Assembly (NCBI GenBank): GCA_942159475.1
Contig: OW804094.1
Span: forward strand, 25,032,366-25,096,365
DNA: 64,000 nucleotides
DNA from: Sthenelais limicola
Lineage: Eukaryota; Annelida; Polychaeta; Phyllodocida; Sigalionidae
Direction: 5' to 3'
The position numbers and the translations under genes were made by a program. This document shows positions 30,556 to 41,620 of this stretch, in pieces (the stretch's first letter is position 1; the number at the start of each line of letters is the position of its first letter). The notes beneath the pieces are model-generated. The model had not been told where the DNA came from, ran no database searches, and saw nothing but the letters and a program-made list of their open reading frames with translations.

Positions 30556-32877
30556 ATGTCGGAAGAAACCGTATGGAATTCCGACCCGTTAAACCTCGAG
30601 GGACCGCAGGAGGATGAGGGTCCGGAGATGTCAGATGCCGAGGCAGCCCGTGTAATGACGGCAGCAGAAGACCTGCTGCACTTAGGTCGTGAAAGGAGTG
30701 CTCTGTCCGGCCGTCCGGACGATCCGGACACCTTCCCTCTTGGTGGGGAGCTGCAGCCCCTGCGCGAGCAGGTTGACAATGAAAATGAGTCCGACGAGGA
30801 TCAGAATGCTAGATCCGAAGACGTCCCGATGGATGTGGAGGAGTTGCATTCTGACAAATCTCCGTCCCCTCTTCAGAGTCCTCTGCAGCGCTCCCAGCGG
30901 AAGTCCGCTTCGCCAAGGAAGTCCCTGAGGTCGACAACTACTAAGACCCGGATTGATTCCCCGTCACCCCGCCGGTCTTCTTCCTCCAGAACGGCCTCCA
31001 GAGGGCGTAGTCCGGGGGTGAAGAGAATCGCTAGTGGAGAGATAAGGGTTGAGTCAACCAGTCCCCGTGCATCTACCTCCAGGCATGTGAGTCGGCCTGA
31101 GAGAAGTTCTACCAAAGACTCTACTGTGAAGTCCGCACCTTCCAGCGGCAGTGAGAAAGTGACTGAGGCCAAGTCCGCTCTGGCTGGGTATAAAATCCCT
31201 TCCCTTGCCTCTTCTTCTAAGGTTGGACGTCCCAAGATCAAAAAGACTCATGTCCACCGGGCAGGTTGGAGGTTTGAACAGTTGTCTGTCCAGAGCGTGG
31301 AGCGACACCGGGCTGAGATGAAGGCGGCTATGGACGTGGTCCCTATTGACCCGAGATTTGATCAGCCGGGTGCATCTGTCCTCAGTTGCCCCGAGAGTGA
31401 TGTGGAGGACAAAGAGATTGAGGACGGCCAAATGGAACGATACGAAACTCGTATTTGGCCAGAATTGGTGCGGGCGGATGCCATGGACGCTGGCACCTTT
31501 CAGAAGATAGAAGGTGCTCACAGGTTGTGGCGGGCAGGCCATCGTTGTCCGTTTGTTGTCTGTCGCCACCTAAAATTTAACCCCTTGGGCATACGCTCTT
31601 ACAGTTCTCGTGCTCGTCTGTTCAGACACCTGTGTGAGGAACACGCCCCCTACGTACAGGTATGGATATGTCCCTCTCCTAGATGTCTACAGGTTCTGGA
31701 CCGTAGAGTAGAACTCGTCGGCCATTTGATGAATGGCGAGTCCGTCCAGCACCACCTGAAACGACCGGACGCCATTGCTAGGGCCAAACTTGTCCGTCCG
31801 GTTAAGCGGCTGAATGAAGCTTTTAGCCGGACCACTTTTCTGGACGGACAGCATTTGCGAGTAATGAGAAAGGGGACTGGGAGAGGTAAAGTCTCTGCCA
31901 GTGCTGGCTCGGCTAGGAGTCTTTCTCGTTCTTCATCAAGAACAAGTTTCGTGTCCAGTTCTCCCTCTCACCCAACTGAGACTGGTGTGGCTGGTGTAGT
32001 TAGGCCGGAGAAACCAGTTGAGGACAAGAAAGCTCCAAAAAGAGATAGATCCCAATCTCTTGAACAGGCTGGTAGGGATGAGGCCCCTCGGGCCAAGAGA
32101 CTGTCTAAAGGTACCCAACAGTGGTCAGATGGGATTTCTGCGAAGCTTCCTTCGGTGGAGCAGACAGAGGAGGCAATCTCCAGTGCCGATTCCGTGGTGA
32201 CTGAGGTGTTAGGCCAGGTATGTGCTGCGGCGGACAGTGCCCGGACCCAGTTACTAGGACTAGTTACTGACTTGACTGCCCCCCTTAGAGCCGTAGGGGA
32301 GGTGAGACGTGAGCTAGCAGAAACAACAGAGCTGAAAGAGACCTGTAGAAATCAAGCCAGGCTCATCCGGGAACAGAGACGTGAGCTGGAAAAAAGGGAC
32401 GCTGAAATCCGTGACTTGAAGGAAGCTAATTGTCGCCTCCATAGTTTGCTGGACTCCGACGCCTCCAATGATTCCGCCCTTCCGGACCAGAATCCAGCAG
32501 TCACTACCGTTACCGCATCTAGCAGTGCTGGTGTACCTGTTGCTGGTACTGGTGCTTCCACTCCTGCTTCTAATGTGATGGCTCCAGCCCTGCAGCCGGA
32601 CCAACTGCCTCAACTCCTGATGCTTAGCGGACTGCTAAGAGGACTGTCTCAGATGCCCCAGCCTGCCTCTACTTCTGCCACTCCTTCTCAGGGTTTGATA
32701 ATTCCCCAGTGGCTGTTTACTTCAGAGACCACGACTAACCCTACCTCTGCTGGGCCCCCTGCTCCCACCGGGATTCAGACGAACCCTGCCCAGCCTCCGT
32801 CCGGAGACAATCAGCAGCCTCCGTCCGGGGAGAAAAAGGAAGTGAAACGTAAGGAGGAGAAGATGAAACATGATTGA
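30556..32877 (+). CDS. ORF3, additional retrotransposon protein with two C2H2-like fingers and a coiled coil
   Basis: The protein has 773 residues from ATG 30556 (context AACAAGATG). The frame is open 41 codons further upstream without an ATG, and that part would lie in the putative intron. The N-terminus is acidic. Residues about 95-200 are Ser/Arg/Pro-rich. Two zinc-finger-like motifs follow: C331-x4-C336-x21-H358-x4-H363 and C372-x4-C377-x12-H390-x8-H399. Residues about 580-635 are a charged coiled coil and the tail is Pro/Thr/Ser/Gln-rich. There is no signal peptide, transmembrane helix or furin-like site, so it does not look like an envelope protein. A nucleic-acid-binding accessory role is inferred. 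The same ORF is open in copy 1 (2-703). Confidence 0.9.
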   Translation: MSEETVWNSDPLNLEGPQEDEGPEMSDAEAARVMTAAEDLLHLGRERSALSGRPDDPDTFPLGGELQPLREQVDNENESDEDQNARSEDVPMDVEELHSDKSPSPLQSPLQRSQRKSASPRKSLRSTTTKTRIDSPSPRRSSSSRTASRGRSPGVKRIASGEIRVESTSPRASTSRHVSRPERSSTKDSTVKSAPSSGSEKVTEAKSALAGYKIPSLASSSKVGRPKIKKTHVHRAGWRFEQLSVQSVERHRAEMKAAMDVVPIDPRFDQPGASVLSCPESDVEDKEIEDGQMERYETRIWPELVRADAMDAGTFQKIEGAHRLWRAGHRCPFVVCRHLKFNPLGIRSYSSRARLFRHLCEEHAPYVQVWICPSPRCLQVLDRRVELVGHLMNGESVQHHLKRPDAIARAKLVRPVKRLNEAFSRTTFLDGQHLRVMRKGTGRGKVSASAGSARSLSRSSSRTSFVSSSPSHPTETGVAGVVRPEKPVEDKKAPKRDRSQSLEQAGRDEAPRAKRLSKGTQQWSDGISAKLPSVEQTEEAISSADSVVTEVLGQVCAAADSARTQLLGLVTDLTAPLRAVGEVRRELAETTELKETCRNQARLIREQRRELEKRDAEIRDLKEANCRLHSLLDSDASNDSALPDQNPAVTTVTASSSAGVPVAGTGASTPASNVMAPALQPDQLPQLLMLSGLLRGLSQMPQPASTSATPSQGLIIPQWLFTSETTTNPTSAGPPAPTGIQTNPAQPPSGDNQQPPSGEKKEVKRKEEKMKHD

Positions 32878-33408
32878 TTAGTGGGACTGGTTATATATAT
32901 TACGATTTTCGCATTAACTTTATTGCCCGGACATTCTTTGAGATAAATTTTTTATCTCCCGTGCTTCCAGAGACACTTTTTTGTTGAGTTACCTTCGTCC
33001 GCTGAAGTCACCGTCCGGATTCCAGAAGTTTGCTGCCAGTGATATATATCTTTGTTGTACCTACTATTTCTTCTCCATGTTTTTGTATTACTGCCATTTT
33101 ATATTCTTGATACTGAATATTGCATTACTTTGTGATTGTGGTTTTGGATACCTTTTTTATGACATACTGTCTTGGTACTGTTTATATCATAGGGATGTTG
33201 CGACCTGTATTATTGTTATCTAGTAGCGAGGACACTGATGCTCCTTTTTGTGAATGCTGCACAGATATATTATTCTTACTCAGGTCCGCGTTGATAATTC
33301 TCTATATATTTTTGATACCAACTGCTTATATGTATCCTTCACCTTTTTTACTCCTTATGGTACGATTTTTAAATTGGGTTTAAAACTCTTAAATAAAAGA
33401 GGGGGCAT
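32878..33408 (+). other. ORF3-to-LTR spacer with polypurine tract
   Basis: AT-rich and non-coding. Compared with 704-1235 it has indels (for example in the T-run after GAGACA) that change frame, arguing against a gene. The purine tract AAAAGAGGGGG at about 33395-33405 lies directly before CAT and the LTR. Confidence 0.75.
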
Positions 33409-33852
33409 TGTAGTGGAAGTGCTACGCCCTGGTGTGACTTTAGTACATCTCTAAGTCCAGTGCATTTGACCCGTTTACTTACCACTAGGTGTGCTGCTCT
33501 ATTCTTCTAGTCTATTATATTAGCAGCTGGTGTTTGCCACCGTTTTACTACAATATATAACCAATTCAGGCCTTATGCCATTTATGTACTACTTGTGAAC
33601 ACTTATGTTCCCTTTTACCCTTCAAACTGCATTTGTCAATGGTATTACGGACATGTGTTGTCCGGCTCTTTCATATTGCCACCCTTATTGTATGTACCAG
33701 ACTTTGGTGTCCCTTGGAGAAAGCCAATGCTTCTGGGCCGCTACGGACACTTGTGCTAACGGGTAATAAAGTAGTATTGGTTGTAAGACAATCCTTTGTT
33801 GACTGACTTTATTGACATCCGTGAGATACGAACAATTAGTAGATTCACTACA
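33409..33852 (+). repeat. 3' LTR
   Basis: 444 bp, apparently identical to 22065-22508, with AATAAA at 33765-33770. The target duplication CCGA follows at 33853-33856. Confidence 0.97.
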
Positions 33853-33856
33853 CCGA

Positions 33857-34050
33857 TATTATTTCTGATATCAATTCTGATATCGAGCCGATATCATACC
33901 GATATAATTTCCAATATCAGTTCTGATATTGAGCCGATATCAGACCAATATCATTTCTGATATCAGTTCTGATATTGAGCCGATATCACACCGATACCAT
34001 TTCTGATATCAGTTTCTGATATTGAGCCGATATTATACCAATATTGTTTC
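33857..34050. repeat. Left arm, tandem GATATC units (~47 bp)
   Basis: Units of the form ATTTCTGATATCAGTTCTGA plus TATTGAGCCGATATC repeat about four times, continuing the array cut by the retrotransposon. The right arm has the inverse units at 43437-43660, but copy number and spacing differ. Confidence 0.8.
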
Positions 34051-34079
34051 AGATAAAATTGAATAATAACGAAAAAGTG

Positions 34080-35866
34080 CATGTGTGTAATTCTGAACTT
34101 ATACCATTGGTCATCTTTCAAGTGAATGGTTAGGCTACTTTCCCTTAAATTAAGGAGGTGTTATGTTCGGGGATAGGGTGGGGTGGGGTGTTTGGAGACA
34201 GGGGTGTTATGTTCGGGTACATATGTGATGTGTTTGAGAGAAATGAGTCACAAGTCGCAAAGTTGGTATTTTTACCATAGATATTTGGTATCTAGATTTG
34301 GTATCTAGATTAGATTATTAGACTGTTAACTACAATTGGAATCGGCTTGATCTCAACTTTTCAAATATAATTGTATCTCAAAATCTATTTTTTGTAACTC
34401 AAGACCTATTTTCCCGAAACACATCACATATATGCTATGACCAAAAAATGATAAAATCGAACAAAAATGAAACAGTAAAGGATATTCCAAGTGACTTCTT
34501 ATTTTCCCTGAAATAAATGGGCTGTTGTGTTTGGGACAGGGTGTTGTGTTGTGTTCGGGGCCAGAGTGGGGTGTTGTGTTTGGGGACAGGGGTGTTGTGT
34601 TCGGGTGAAAATATGCTATGACCAAAAAATGATAAAATTGGACAAAAATGAAAAAGTAAAGTATGCTATTCAATTGTGTAGGCTATGTAATTCTGAACAT
34701 AAATTATTGGTACTGTAATATATTCGTTGATGTCTGAACTTTTATTAAATATATATGGGTTCTTGTGTTCGGGAACAGGGGCCAGAAAACTGCATCAGAA
34801 TATCAGGAATTAAAGAGAAAAATTTAATTAGGCCTAAAATAAAATAACTTAGATTGAATAGAAATAGGCTATCCCCGTCAGTATAAAATGGACACCAAGG
34901 TAGACAAGGGCACAATAACCAATATTCATATGCATTTTTGCAATATTTGTTCATGTGTTGTGTTCGGGGACAACCAAGAAAATACAATATTTATTATAAA
35001 ATCGTAAAAATATATGAATATAGCCTTAGGCCTATATAGGCCTGAGTTTTATCAAGTTAATTCGATATAGGCCTACCATATCTAGTTTGAAAGCAGAAAT
35101 AATAGTTAAGTTCCATAAAAATTGACATGTGTTGTGTTCGGGGACTAGAATAGCATAGTCTCCTTCCTTGGACCACCAAATTCATGCTTTTTAAGGATTG
35201 AGGGGCTCGGCCTAAGGCTCTTGTAAACTATTATACACCCTATCATAGAACTAGAAAGAGACCCTATGGACTACACGACACTGCCGCCACCTAGCGGCAC
35301 ATACCTGAGTAAATCCTCTGCCGCAATTTTCGAACTGAGACAGTGAGAAGGAAGGTCGTTGGGATTTTGCATTGTAGGATATCTCCAGTGGTGAGTACGT
35401 TTCAGTTGACAAATTTCAGTATTTCTAGACCCATACATGTTTAGTGACTCATGATGACTAAACAATAAGTTATATATATTTCGATATACTGAGAGAAATA
35501 AGATATCCAATGTCTTTCCCTATTATCGCCCATACGACGGCCCAAATCACGGCAACGCAACGTTCTAATAACGATTCTAATAAACCACCGCCGTAATACT
35601 GATAAATATAGTTTAAGAAAAGCTGACACACGATCAGGACAAAAACCAAACGGGACAAAAATCACCGGGTCGATCGGGACAAAAAGTAAGGGTGGCTGGA
35701 CAGTATAGTGAGGGTTTGTATACATTTCCCCACTCAACCAAGGATTGGAAGCATGTGGAAGTAATATTACCGGTACTTCCATAGGGAGTGATGTTACCGT
35801 ATATTAAAAAAGATGTTTTTTATAAAGAATATAACAGAAGATATTGGGGTCATGAATTATGACTCA
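34080..35866. repeat. Left inner arm of the giant foldback (inverse of 41621-43407)
   Basis: The coordinates of paired bases always sum to 77487 at every point checked, including both ends and six pairs of open frames, so there is no insertion or deletion in 1,787 bp. Every stretch compared by eye was an exact reverse complement. The motif TGTTGTGTTCGGGGA or close variants occurs about eight times (near 34167, 34209, 34521, 34547, 34592, 34757, 34957, 35131). A family B-like MITE lies at 34225-34427. No gene is recognised. Confidence 0.93.
34225..34427 (+). mobile_element. Short family B MITE inside the left arm
   Basis: GTGATGTGTTTGAGAGAAATGAGTC-type left end to CCCGAAACACATCAC right end. 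It is about 200 bp because the middle is missing, and it is mirrored at 43060-43262 in the right arm. Confidence 0.75.
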
Positions 35867-37274
35867 TAGGCGTATTGTTCCTGTTATCAAGAACATCAGA
35901 ATCTGGTAGATCTCTAATATCCGGGGATCTCTGATATTCAGCTGCTGTCTGATCTCTGATATCCATCTGATGTCAACCAATATATAACACTTCTGATTTC
36001 ATCAACCAATATAAGACAACTAAATAATGGAGATATTAGACTGATAATCTTGCAGTTTTTATTACATAATAAGCTTCATCCTTACTAGGAAATGCACATG
36101 AACGTCTTTCATTTGGTTAATTGGTTCTTTATTTCCTGCGATTAAATGAAAGTCTACAAGAGACAAAGGAATATGGTAACAAATAATGACACATTATTAC
36201 CTAAGAGTCGACTGCTAGAAGTTCACCAGAAATATTTGAAAGAACTTTGTATTACGAAATTTTGATAAACATTGATATAATTTACCCTAAAAAATAAATG
36301 TCAGCTGAATATATTTGAACCTGACTGCCAATACCTAGAAGATTGAAATAGGCTGTCTTTGGGTCATCAAAACGCTATAATAACCTTTATTTGGTCACCC
36401 AGATACATGAAATCCGATCCCAAAATCTCTTAAAACTTGAGTGGAAGAATACTTGGCATAATACCCGATTGGACACACCCAAAATTTGTCCTATAGTCCT
36501 AAAACCTGTGTTGCGTTAACCTATTTTTTACCCAAATAGGATGCATAGATTTTGTTCGACCAGTCTCAGAAAACATGGCTCCTGTGCGTAAAAACACCAA
36601 AAAATAATTATAAAAGTCTGTGCCATTTTATGGTGTTAAAACTGTGTCACAAAAACGCCCTGAATTGACGCCCATGATGACATAAAATGTCCATATACCT
36701 GGCGTTGAATACCGTATGAATATCCTTAATATGAGGTAAATTGTTTCGCCTTAACCCTCTTATATAGGCATTTACAAACCTGACGCCAAAAACACTTAAA
36801 ATACGGACTAAAATCATATATCATTACAGCATTATATAGAATCCCTCACCTGTCCATATATGATTGAACAAAAATATAATGCAATATTGTCCATCTATGA
36901 TTGAACGAAAAATTGAGGTTAACCTACGGATAACATAATTTTTAAAGCTTGAACCAGATACATACAGTAATATCATTTAAAACAAAAATCCCTCTTAGGA
37001 TCGTCAATTTTTCATACAGAAACCTGTTGAAACACCACCATTAGGAAACAATAGTATAATAATAATGCATGGTTCAGAGTTAATTTCTTGAATTGCCAGT
37101 CTATAGCAGGATTTTCCTATTTAAGGTGCATTTTCTAAGAACATTGTAGTTGTTGGGATCCATCTATCCAATTTCTCCAGGTAATTGTCATGTTTTAGTA
37201 CTCTTGCTTTAAGTTTCACATAATTAGGTGTTGGTCATCTTTGGGTGAGGCCTTGACTAAGTGAGCTTCTGCTC

Positions 37275-37619
37275 ATGGATGAGAAGACCACTGTACAGCT
37301 CCCTGGTGTATTGGTGCTGTCTGATCCTGAGCTGGTGAAGTTGGGATCCTGTGCCGTTGGGCAGTGGTATTACGTAACAGGTCTTTCTGATGAAATAGTT
37401 GTCATACATCCTCAGGATTTAAGGCTAGTAAGTCCTGATTGTCCAGTTTCTCTACTCAAATGGCCATGCCAAGTAGGTTCATATGAGTATATTGCCATCG
37501 CTGATCAAACTCTGACCAAGTCCAAACAAGTGTTTGTGGATGCCTGCAGCTCCTCCATGATTAGTTGTTTTGTTTCCAGCAGCTCTGGAAAGCATCCAAT
37601 AAATAAGGCCAGGTCATGA
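37275..37619 (+). CDS. Unidentified open frame in the foldback interior
   Basis: The frame has 114 codons from ATG 37275 to TGA. Its composition is protein-like (LSDPELVKLGSCAVGQWYYV), with a pattern of alternating hydrophobic residues that suggests beta structure in the first half. An in-frame TGA lies at 37254-37256, just upstream. The flanks have no clear splice sites. It could be a fragment of a captured host exon, part of a spliced element gene, or chance. No family is recognised. Confidence 0.3.
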   Translation: MDEKTTVQLPGVLVLSDPELVKLGSCAVGQWYYVTGLSDEIVVIHPQDLRLVSPDCPVSLLKWPCQVGSYEYIAIADQTLTKSKQVFVDACSSSMISCFVSSSSGKHPINKARS

Positions 37620-37890
37620 ATTAAACATTATTAATAAGGGACATAGTTATCACTTGAAAACTTATTTACAGTACTTAATTTTCTTCATGCTGGATTTGCA
37701 AATATTTTGGAAATAAGAGCAAGAAATACAAAAATTATTTTTTTGGTATATTTGAATCGGTATACACACCCTCATATTTGATGCTTACAATTAATTACTG
37801 AGTTGCAGGTAATTATGCACCCACCCCATGTCACTTACAGCCTAAATGGTATCAAACTCCTGTAGAGAATTAATTTAATTTATAACATAC

Positions 37891-38004
37891 CTTTGGAACA
37901 GATCTATGGTAGCAGGGTCTGTGGGCAGGACTTGGGAGTTCACTACACAGTATCCACCTGTCCGCAGCTAGCAAGAAACAGTTGGGCATACTGTCTACTA
38001 ATAT
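37891..38004 (-). other. Exon-like block on the minus strand
   Basis: A minus-strand acceptor (CTTTCAG, AG at 38006-38005) and donor (AAAG|GTATGT at 37890) flank 114 bases, 38 codons open in one frame. Splice sites look good but no family is recognised. It does not join in phase with the block at 39024-39111 if that block starts at its ATG. Confidence 0.25.
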
Positions 38005-39023
38005 CTGAAAGAAAACAATGTATTTATCAGTCAAACAGATCACTATATTTTCCAGTTCATAAAAGTAGATATTTTTTCAGCAAGAAGGGAATACATATAT
38101 TTATTTCTTAATATACGGTACTCAGCCCATAGAGATAACATAGGCTCTATATATTGTCTAGCTGGTCAATAACTAAAGCAATATTTCTTGCGGGCGATAC
38201 AAGGCTGACATAGTTTTTGGTACACTCTGAGTATGCTTTCTGATCTTCCATAGTTCCAGCTCTTCATTAATATTGGGGCTATGTTTTCAGAGCTAATCAA
38301 GCTAAAGCCCTGATTATTTAAAGTTCTATTTATTCCTCAAAATCACTGTCATGTTAATCTAACATAAGTTATGTCGGAGAGGTCAAATAAACACAGAACA
38401 ACCCTTGGATTCTCAGCGTTGTGAATATTCACCAATGTCATTCGCAGACCTACCGGCCCTTGACCTACATCAGTAAATATCCACTCCTGCCATCCACTCC
38501 TGCCTAATCCCAATTAGTTCTGTCTATGTATACACCATAATGTCGCAACTCTATTAATCAGGCATGTAAGCCAATGTTAACCCACAAATGTTGGGGAAGA
38601 TTCTGTGTAAAAGTCACACAATCATCAATATTTCATAAGTTATGATTTTTGTATAATTAATACGGTAATCATATTTGTCAATCTTAGGTTATGATTTAAA
38701 TAAAGTTAATGAAATATTAACACAAGCATGTTTATGTTACATATTTATATGGGGATTCACTATCACCCAGAACGTCAATGAAATTTAAATTTTCTGCGTG
38801 CAGCATTAGTAAAGATGATCATCAGCACATGTATAGATGCATCATACTCTACAATTACAGTATAAATGATTGGGTGGAGTCAAATTGTAAATTTATGTTA
38901 CACAACAGCAGGCTCCATGTAATCTGTTAATAATATCGTGTACATACAAATGAATATGGGCGACATTCTATTTATATGAAAATTATTTCTTCTTACTTTA
39001 ATATGAAAAGTCAATAAACATAC

Positions 39024-39111
39024 CAGTCAATTGCTCTTCATGGGTAGGGGCTCCAGGCGGTGAAACCATGGTTACCTTGGCCAGTCTCTAGCTAGCCATG
39101 TGCATTTGAAC
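39024..39111 (-). other. Exon-like block on the minus strand with a possible start codon
   Basis: Flanked by TTTGCAG (AG at 39113-39112) and GACTG|GTATGT (donor at 39023-39022). An ATG at 39069-39067 gives 15 codons (MVSPPGAPTHEEQLT) plus one base. It might be the first coding exon of a gene carried by the element, or a captured host exon. Confidence 0.25.
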
Positions 39112-41040
39112 CTGCAAACAAGTTAGAATTTTTAATTTTCTTCCATCACAGTAAAGACTTAGTAATGTACCATGTCATGAGATGTTGGGTGCCACAAGAA
39201 TACAATTTTACATAAATCATTGTTTGCATCTTAACTTCAATATAACGTCAGGGTCAAAGCCCATTCTTTGGTTAGAATTACAAACTAACTTATTTTAGTT
39301 TAAATTTTGAATATACAACTGTTCCTTTGGTTACTTTCATGTTGCTGAATTTTCGAGCTGATGTGTCTTAAGATAAGATAAGATGTTTTTTATTTGTCTT
39401 TTCGTTGAGGGGGAGAAGGTGTGCGACGGGGGTAGTACATTGGAATGTTTGGACTAAAATATGGGAGTGATAGACTGAGACGTCCACCTGTTAGTAGTGC
39501 AGTCCAGCTGAAATATGGCAACTCTAGTGATATCCAACTAGAAACTTGCTGTCTCACTATTATTTCACTACTTTGAGTGGGACTGGGTAAGTGATGATGG
39601 CGTCATAGGCCCTTATCTCCTTATAGGGTAGGAACAAGGGTGCAAAAAGAAAGGACTTCAAACTTAGGTTAGGAAGATCTCTATCAGTAAATTGGGTGGG
39701 ATTTCCACCTTCATTCCAATAGGATGCATTTGCACAAACTTTATTTCATTTATTAGTGACAAATCACAAGTGAAAAGTTACACTTATAAGATGGACATAT
39801 TAGTTGTTGACTTAGTAGTGAAATTACAAGTATCATAGCCTTTCCCCCAACTTTGTTACACTACACAGCACACTGGTTATTATCATGATTTCATGTATTA
39901 GCAGTGTTCCTGAAAACTTTTTAGTGATGCCGGCCAATGTGGCCGACGTGGACAAGCCCCATGCTGGCCATTTGTCACTGATGCAGGCCATTTTTTTTAC
40001 TACAAAACACACATAATTTACGCACATAATTAACTGAGCTAAATGATGCTTCAGCAAAAGAAGCACTATGTTCTGCTTACCGACCACAGATGATTAATAA
40101 AAAGAAATCAAAGATTGTTATTTTGTGATAGGAATTTCTGTACTTCCATCTCTGTTAATAGCTAGTTATCATCATCCATAAATGGCAATTACCAGTTGTG
40201 TGAACATGAGCTTTCAGGATAAGATAAGATAAGATGTTTTTATTTGTCTTTTCGATGAGTACAAATGAGTACAAACAAGTACTATATAAACAGAGGGTTG
40301 ACATACATTTATGGACTACCTAGAGTACATTCCTTCTGGCTGTTTAATACCATAATTTTGAATATATAAGAGTAAACTAGACTAGATGACTTAGAGATAT
40401 AATGAAATATAAAATAAAATATATAGGTACGAAAATGACAAAAGAGTGGTTAGTCAAGCAGTACAGCACCACTATATACCTAGGGGGTATCTCAGGTTAT
40501 AATAGAATAATTAGTAACAATGGCAAGAGTTTTCAAATCGTCCATATGCACAGTACAGTATGATACGATCAGATACTACACTTCATTTACATGTAGTATT
40601 TAAAAACGATAGTCAGATATTCCATACAAATATATAAAATCAACAAATGAGACTGTAATAAAATACATTATTACTTGAAATATCGATTTTAACATTGTGT
40701 ACCTCTGTAGCCCCTATACTAGGGTGTCCACTATGACCAGAATAGATTTTTAAATCCATATTAGTAACATATATGCGGTCGTAATAAAATACATTATTAC
40801 TGAATATATTAGACAACCTATCGTTTCTCTGATACCCTTATACTAGGGTGTCAGAACATTAATAATTATAAGAATAAATGTTTAGACCTATATTTGTAAA
40901 ACAAACCCATACATATAATTCATACACAAACCATAAGAATTAAGACAGAAATATACCTTTCTAGCTAAAATAGCCTTTTCTCCACAGAACTTACACGGCA
41001 GGTATTAATTAAAAGAAATCTGTCGGCGATCGTGACTATC

Positions 41041-41099
41041 ACATATTGTGATATTTTAAAAAATAGAAAATTTCTATTTTTTAAAATATCACAATATGT
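41041..41099. repeat. Perfect 59-bp palindrome
   Basis: Arms of 29 bases (ACATATTGTGATATTTTAAA onward) pair exactly around a single central A. A hairpin this perfect is probably a recent foldback event or a structural signal. Confidence 0.85.
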
Positions 41100-41620
41100 A
41101 TTTAATACATTTATCGGGCCCCAGCCCCATCTGATTTGGATAATTCAAAATTCATCATGATCCTGACATCTTTGCGGTTCGTGTGATATATAATATACCT
41201 TTCTATGTTTAATATCTGTCCCTCTCCTACGAACGTTAGTATAATTTTTTTTTTTTTAAAACGTGACGTTCACAGTGTAGGAGACAAGAAAAAAGACATA
41301 GGAGACAAGAAAAAAGAGCAACAACTAAACAAAGAATATAAGTTTGATTATATAATTATAACTTGACTGGTATTTTGTAAATAACTTGAAACTGAATAGT
41401 TTATAGTCGATGAAAGGGAGAGGTTTGTTGGAAAAGCTTTCGAAAATGTTTGAAACATAATTGATAATTGTATTCATTGTAGAACGCATGTTAGCAGATC
41501 ATCAAATTAAATATTGAATTGAATGTAATCATGTAAGTGTGCGTATAGTCATAGAGGAGGGGAAGGCGGCATCTCTTTTTGAGCCCCAACAATGACGGGA
41601 TGCCAATGTCAGCGGCGATT

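Larger units (their letters stand above)
22065..33852 (+). mobile_element. Complete Ty3/gypsy-type LTR retrotransposon with a third ORF
   Basis: The 11,788-bp element has LTRs of 444 bp that read as identical, a CCGA target duplication, a primer-binding site, gag, pol in the -1 frame, a long non-coding stretch, ORF3, and a polypurine tract. The pol order protease-RT-RNase H-integrase with a GPY/F module places it in the Ty3/gypsy (Metaviridae) group. All three frames are open, so it may still be capable of movement. It lies inside the giant foldback element, in plus orientation relative to the host gene. Confidence 0.97.
35867..41620. other. 5.75-kb interior of the giant foldback element
   Basis: AT-rich sequence between the arms. 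It holds one longer open frame (37275-37619), exon-like blocks on the minus strand (37891-38004 and 39024-39111), a repeated GATAAGATGTTTTTATTTGTC-type text near 39370 and 40220, a tandem duplication around 40650-40870 (CCTATACTAGGGTGTC), and a palindrome at 41041-41099. No transposase motif (DDE, YR, rolling-circle) was found. Confidence 0.5.

Noticed and set aside
31054..31569. 171-codon antisense frame in ORF3
   Set aside because: Shadow of ORF3. Codon bias in the sense frame explains the lack of stops.
34353..35782. Small open frames repeated identically in both arms of the foldback element
   Set aside because: Identity reflects the near-perfect inverted repeat. The frames overlap on different frames and none has a recognisable motif.
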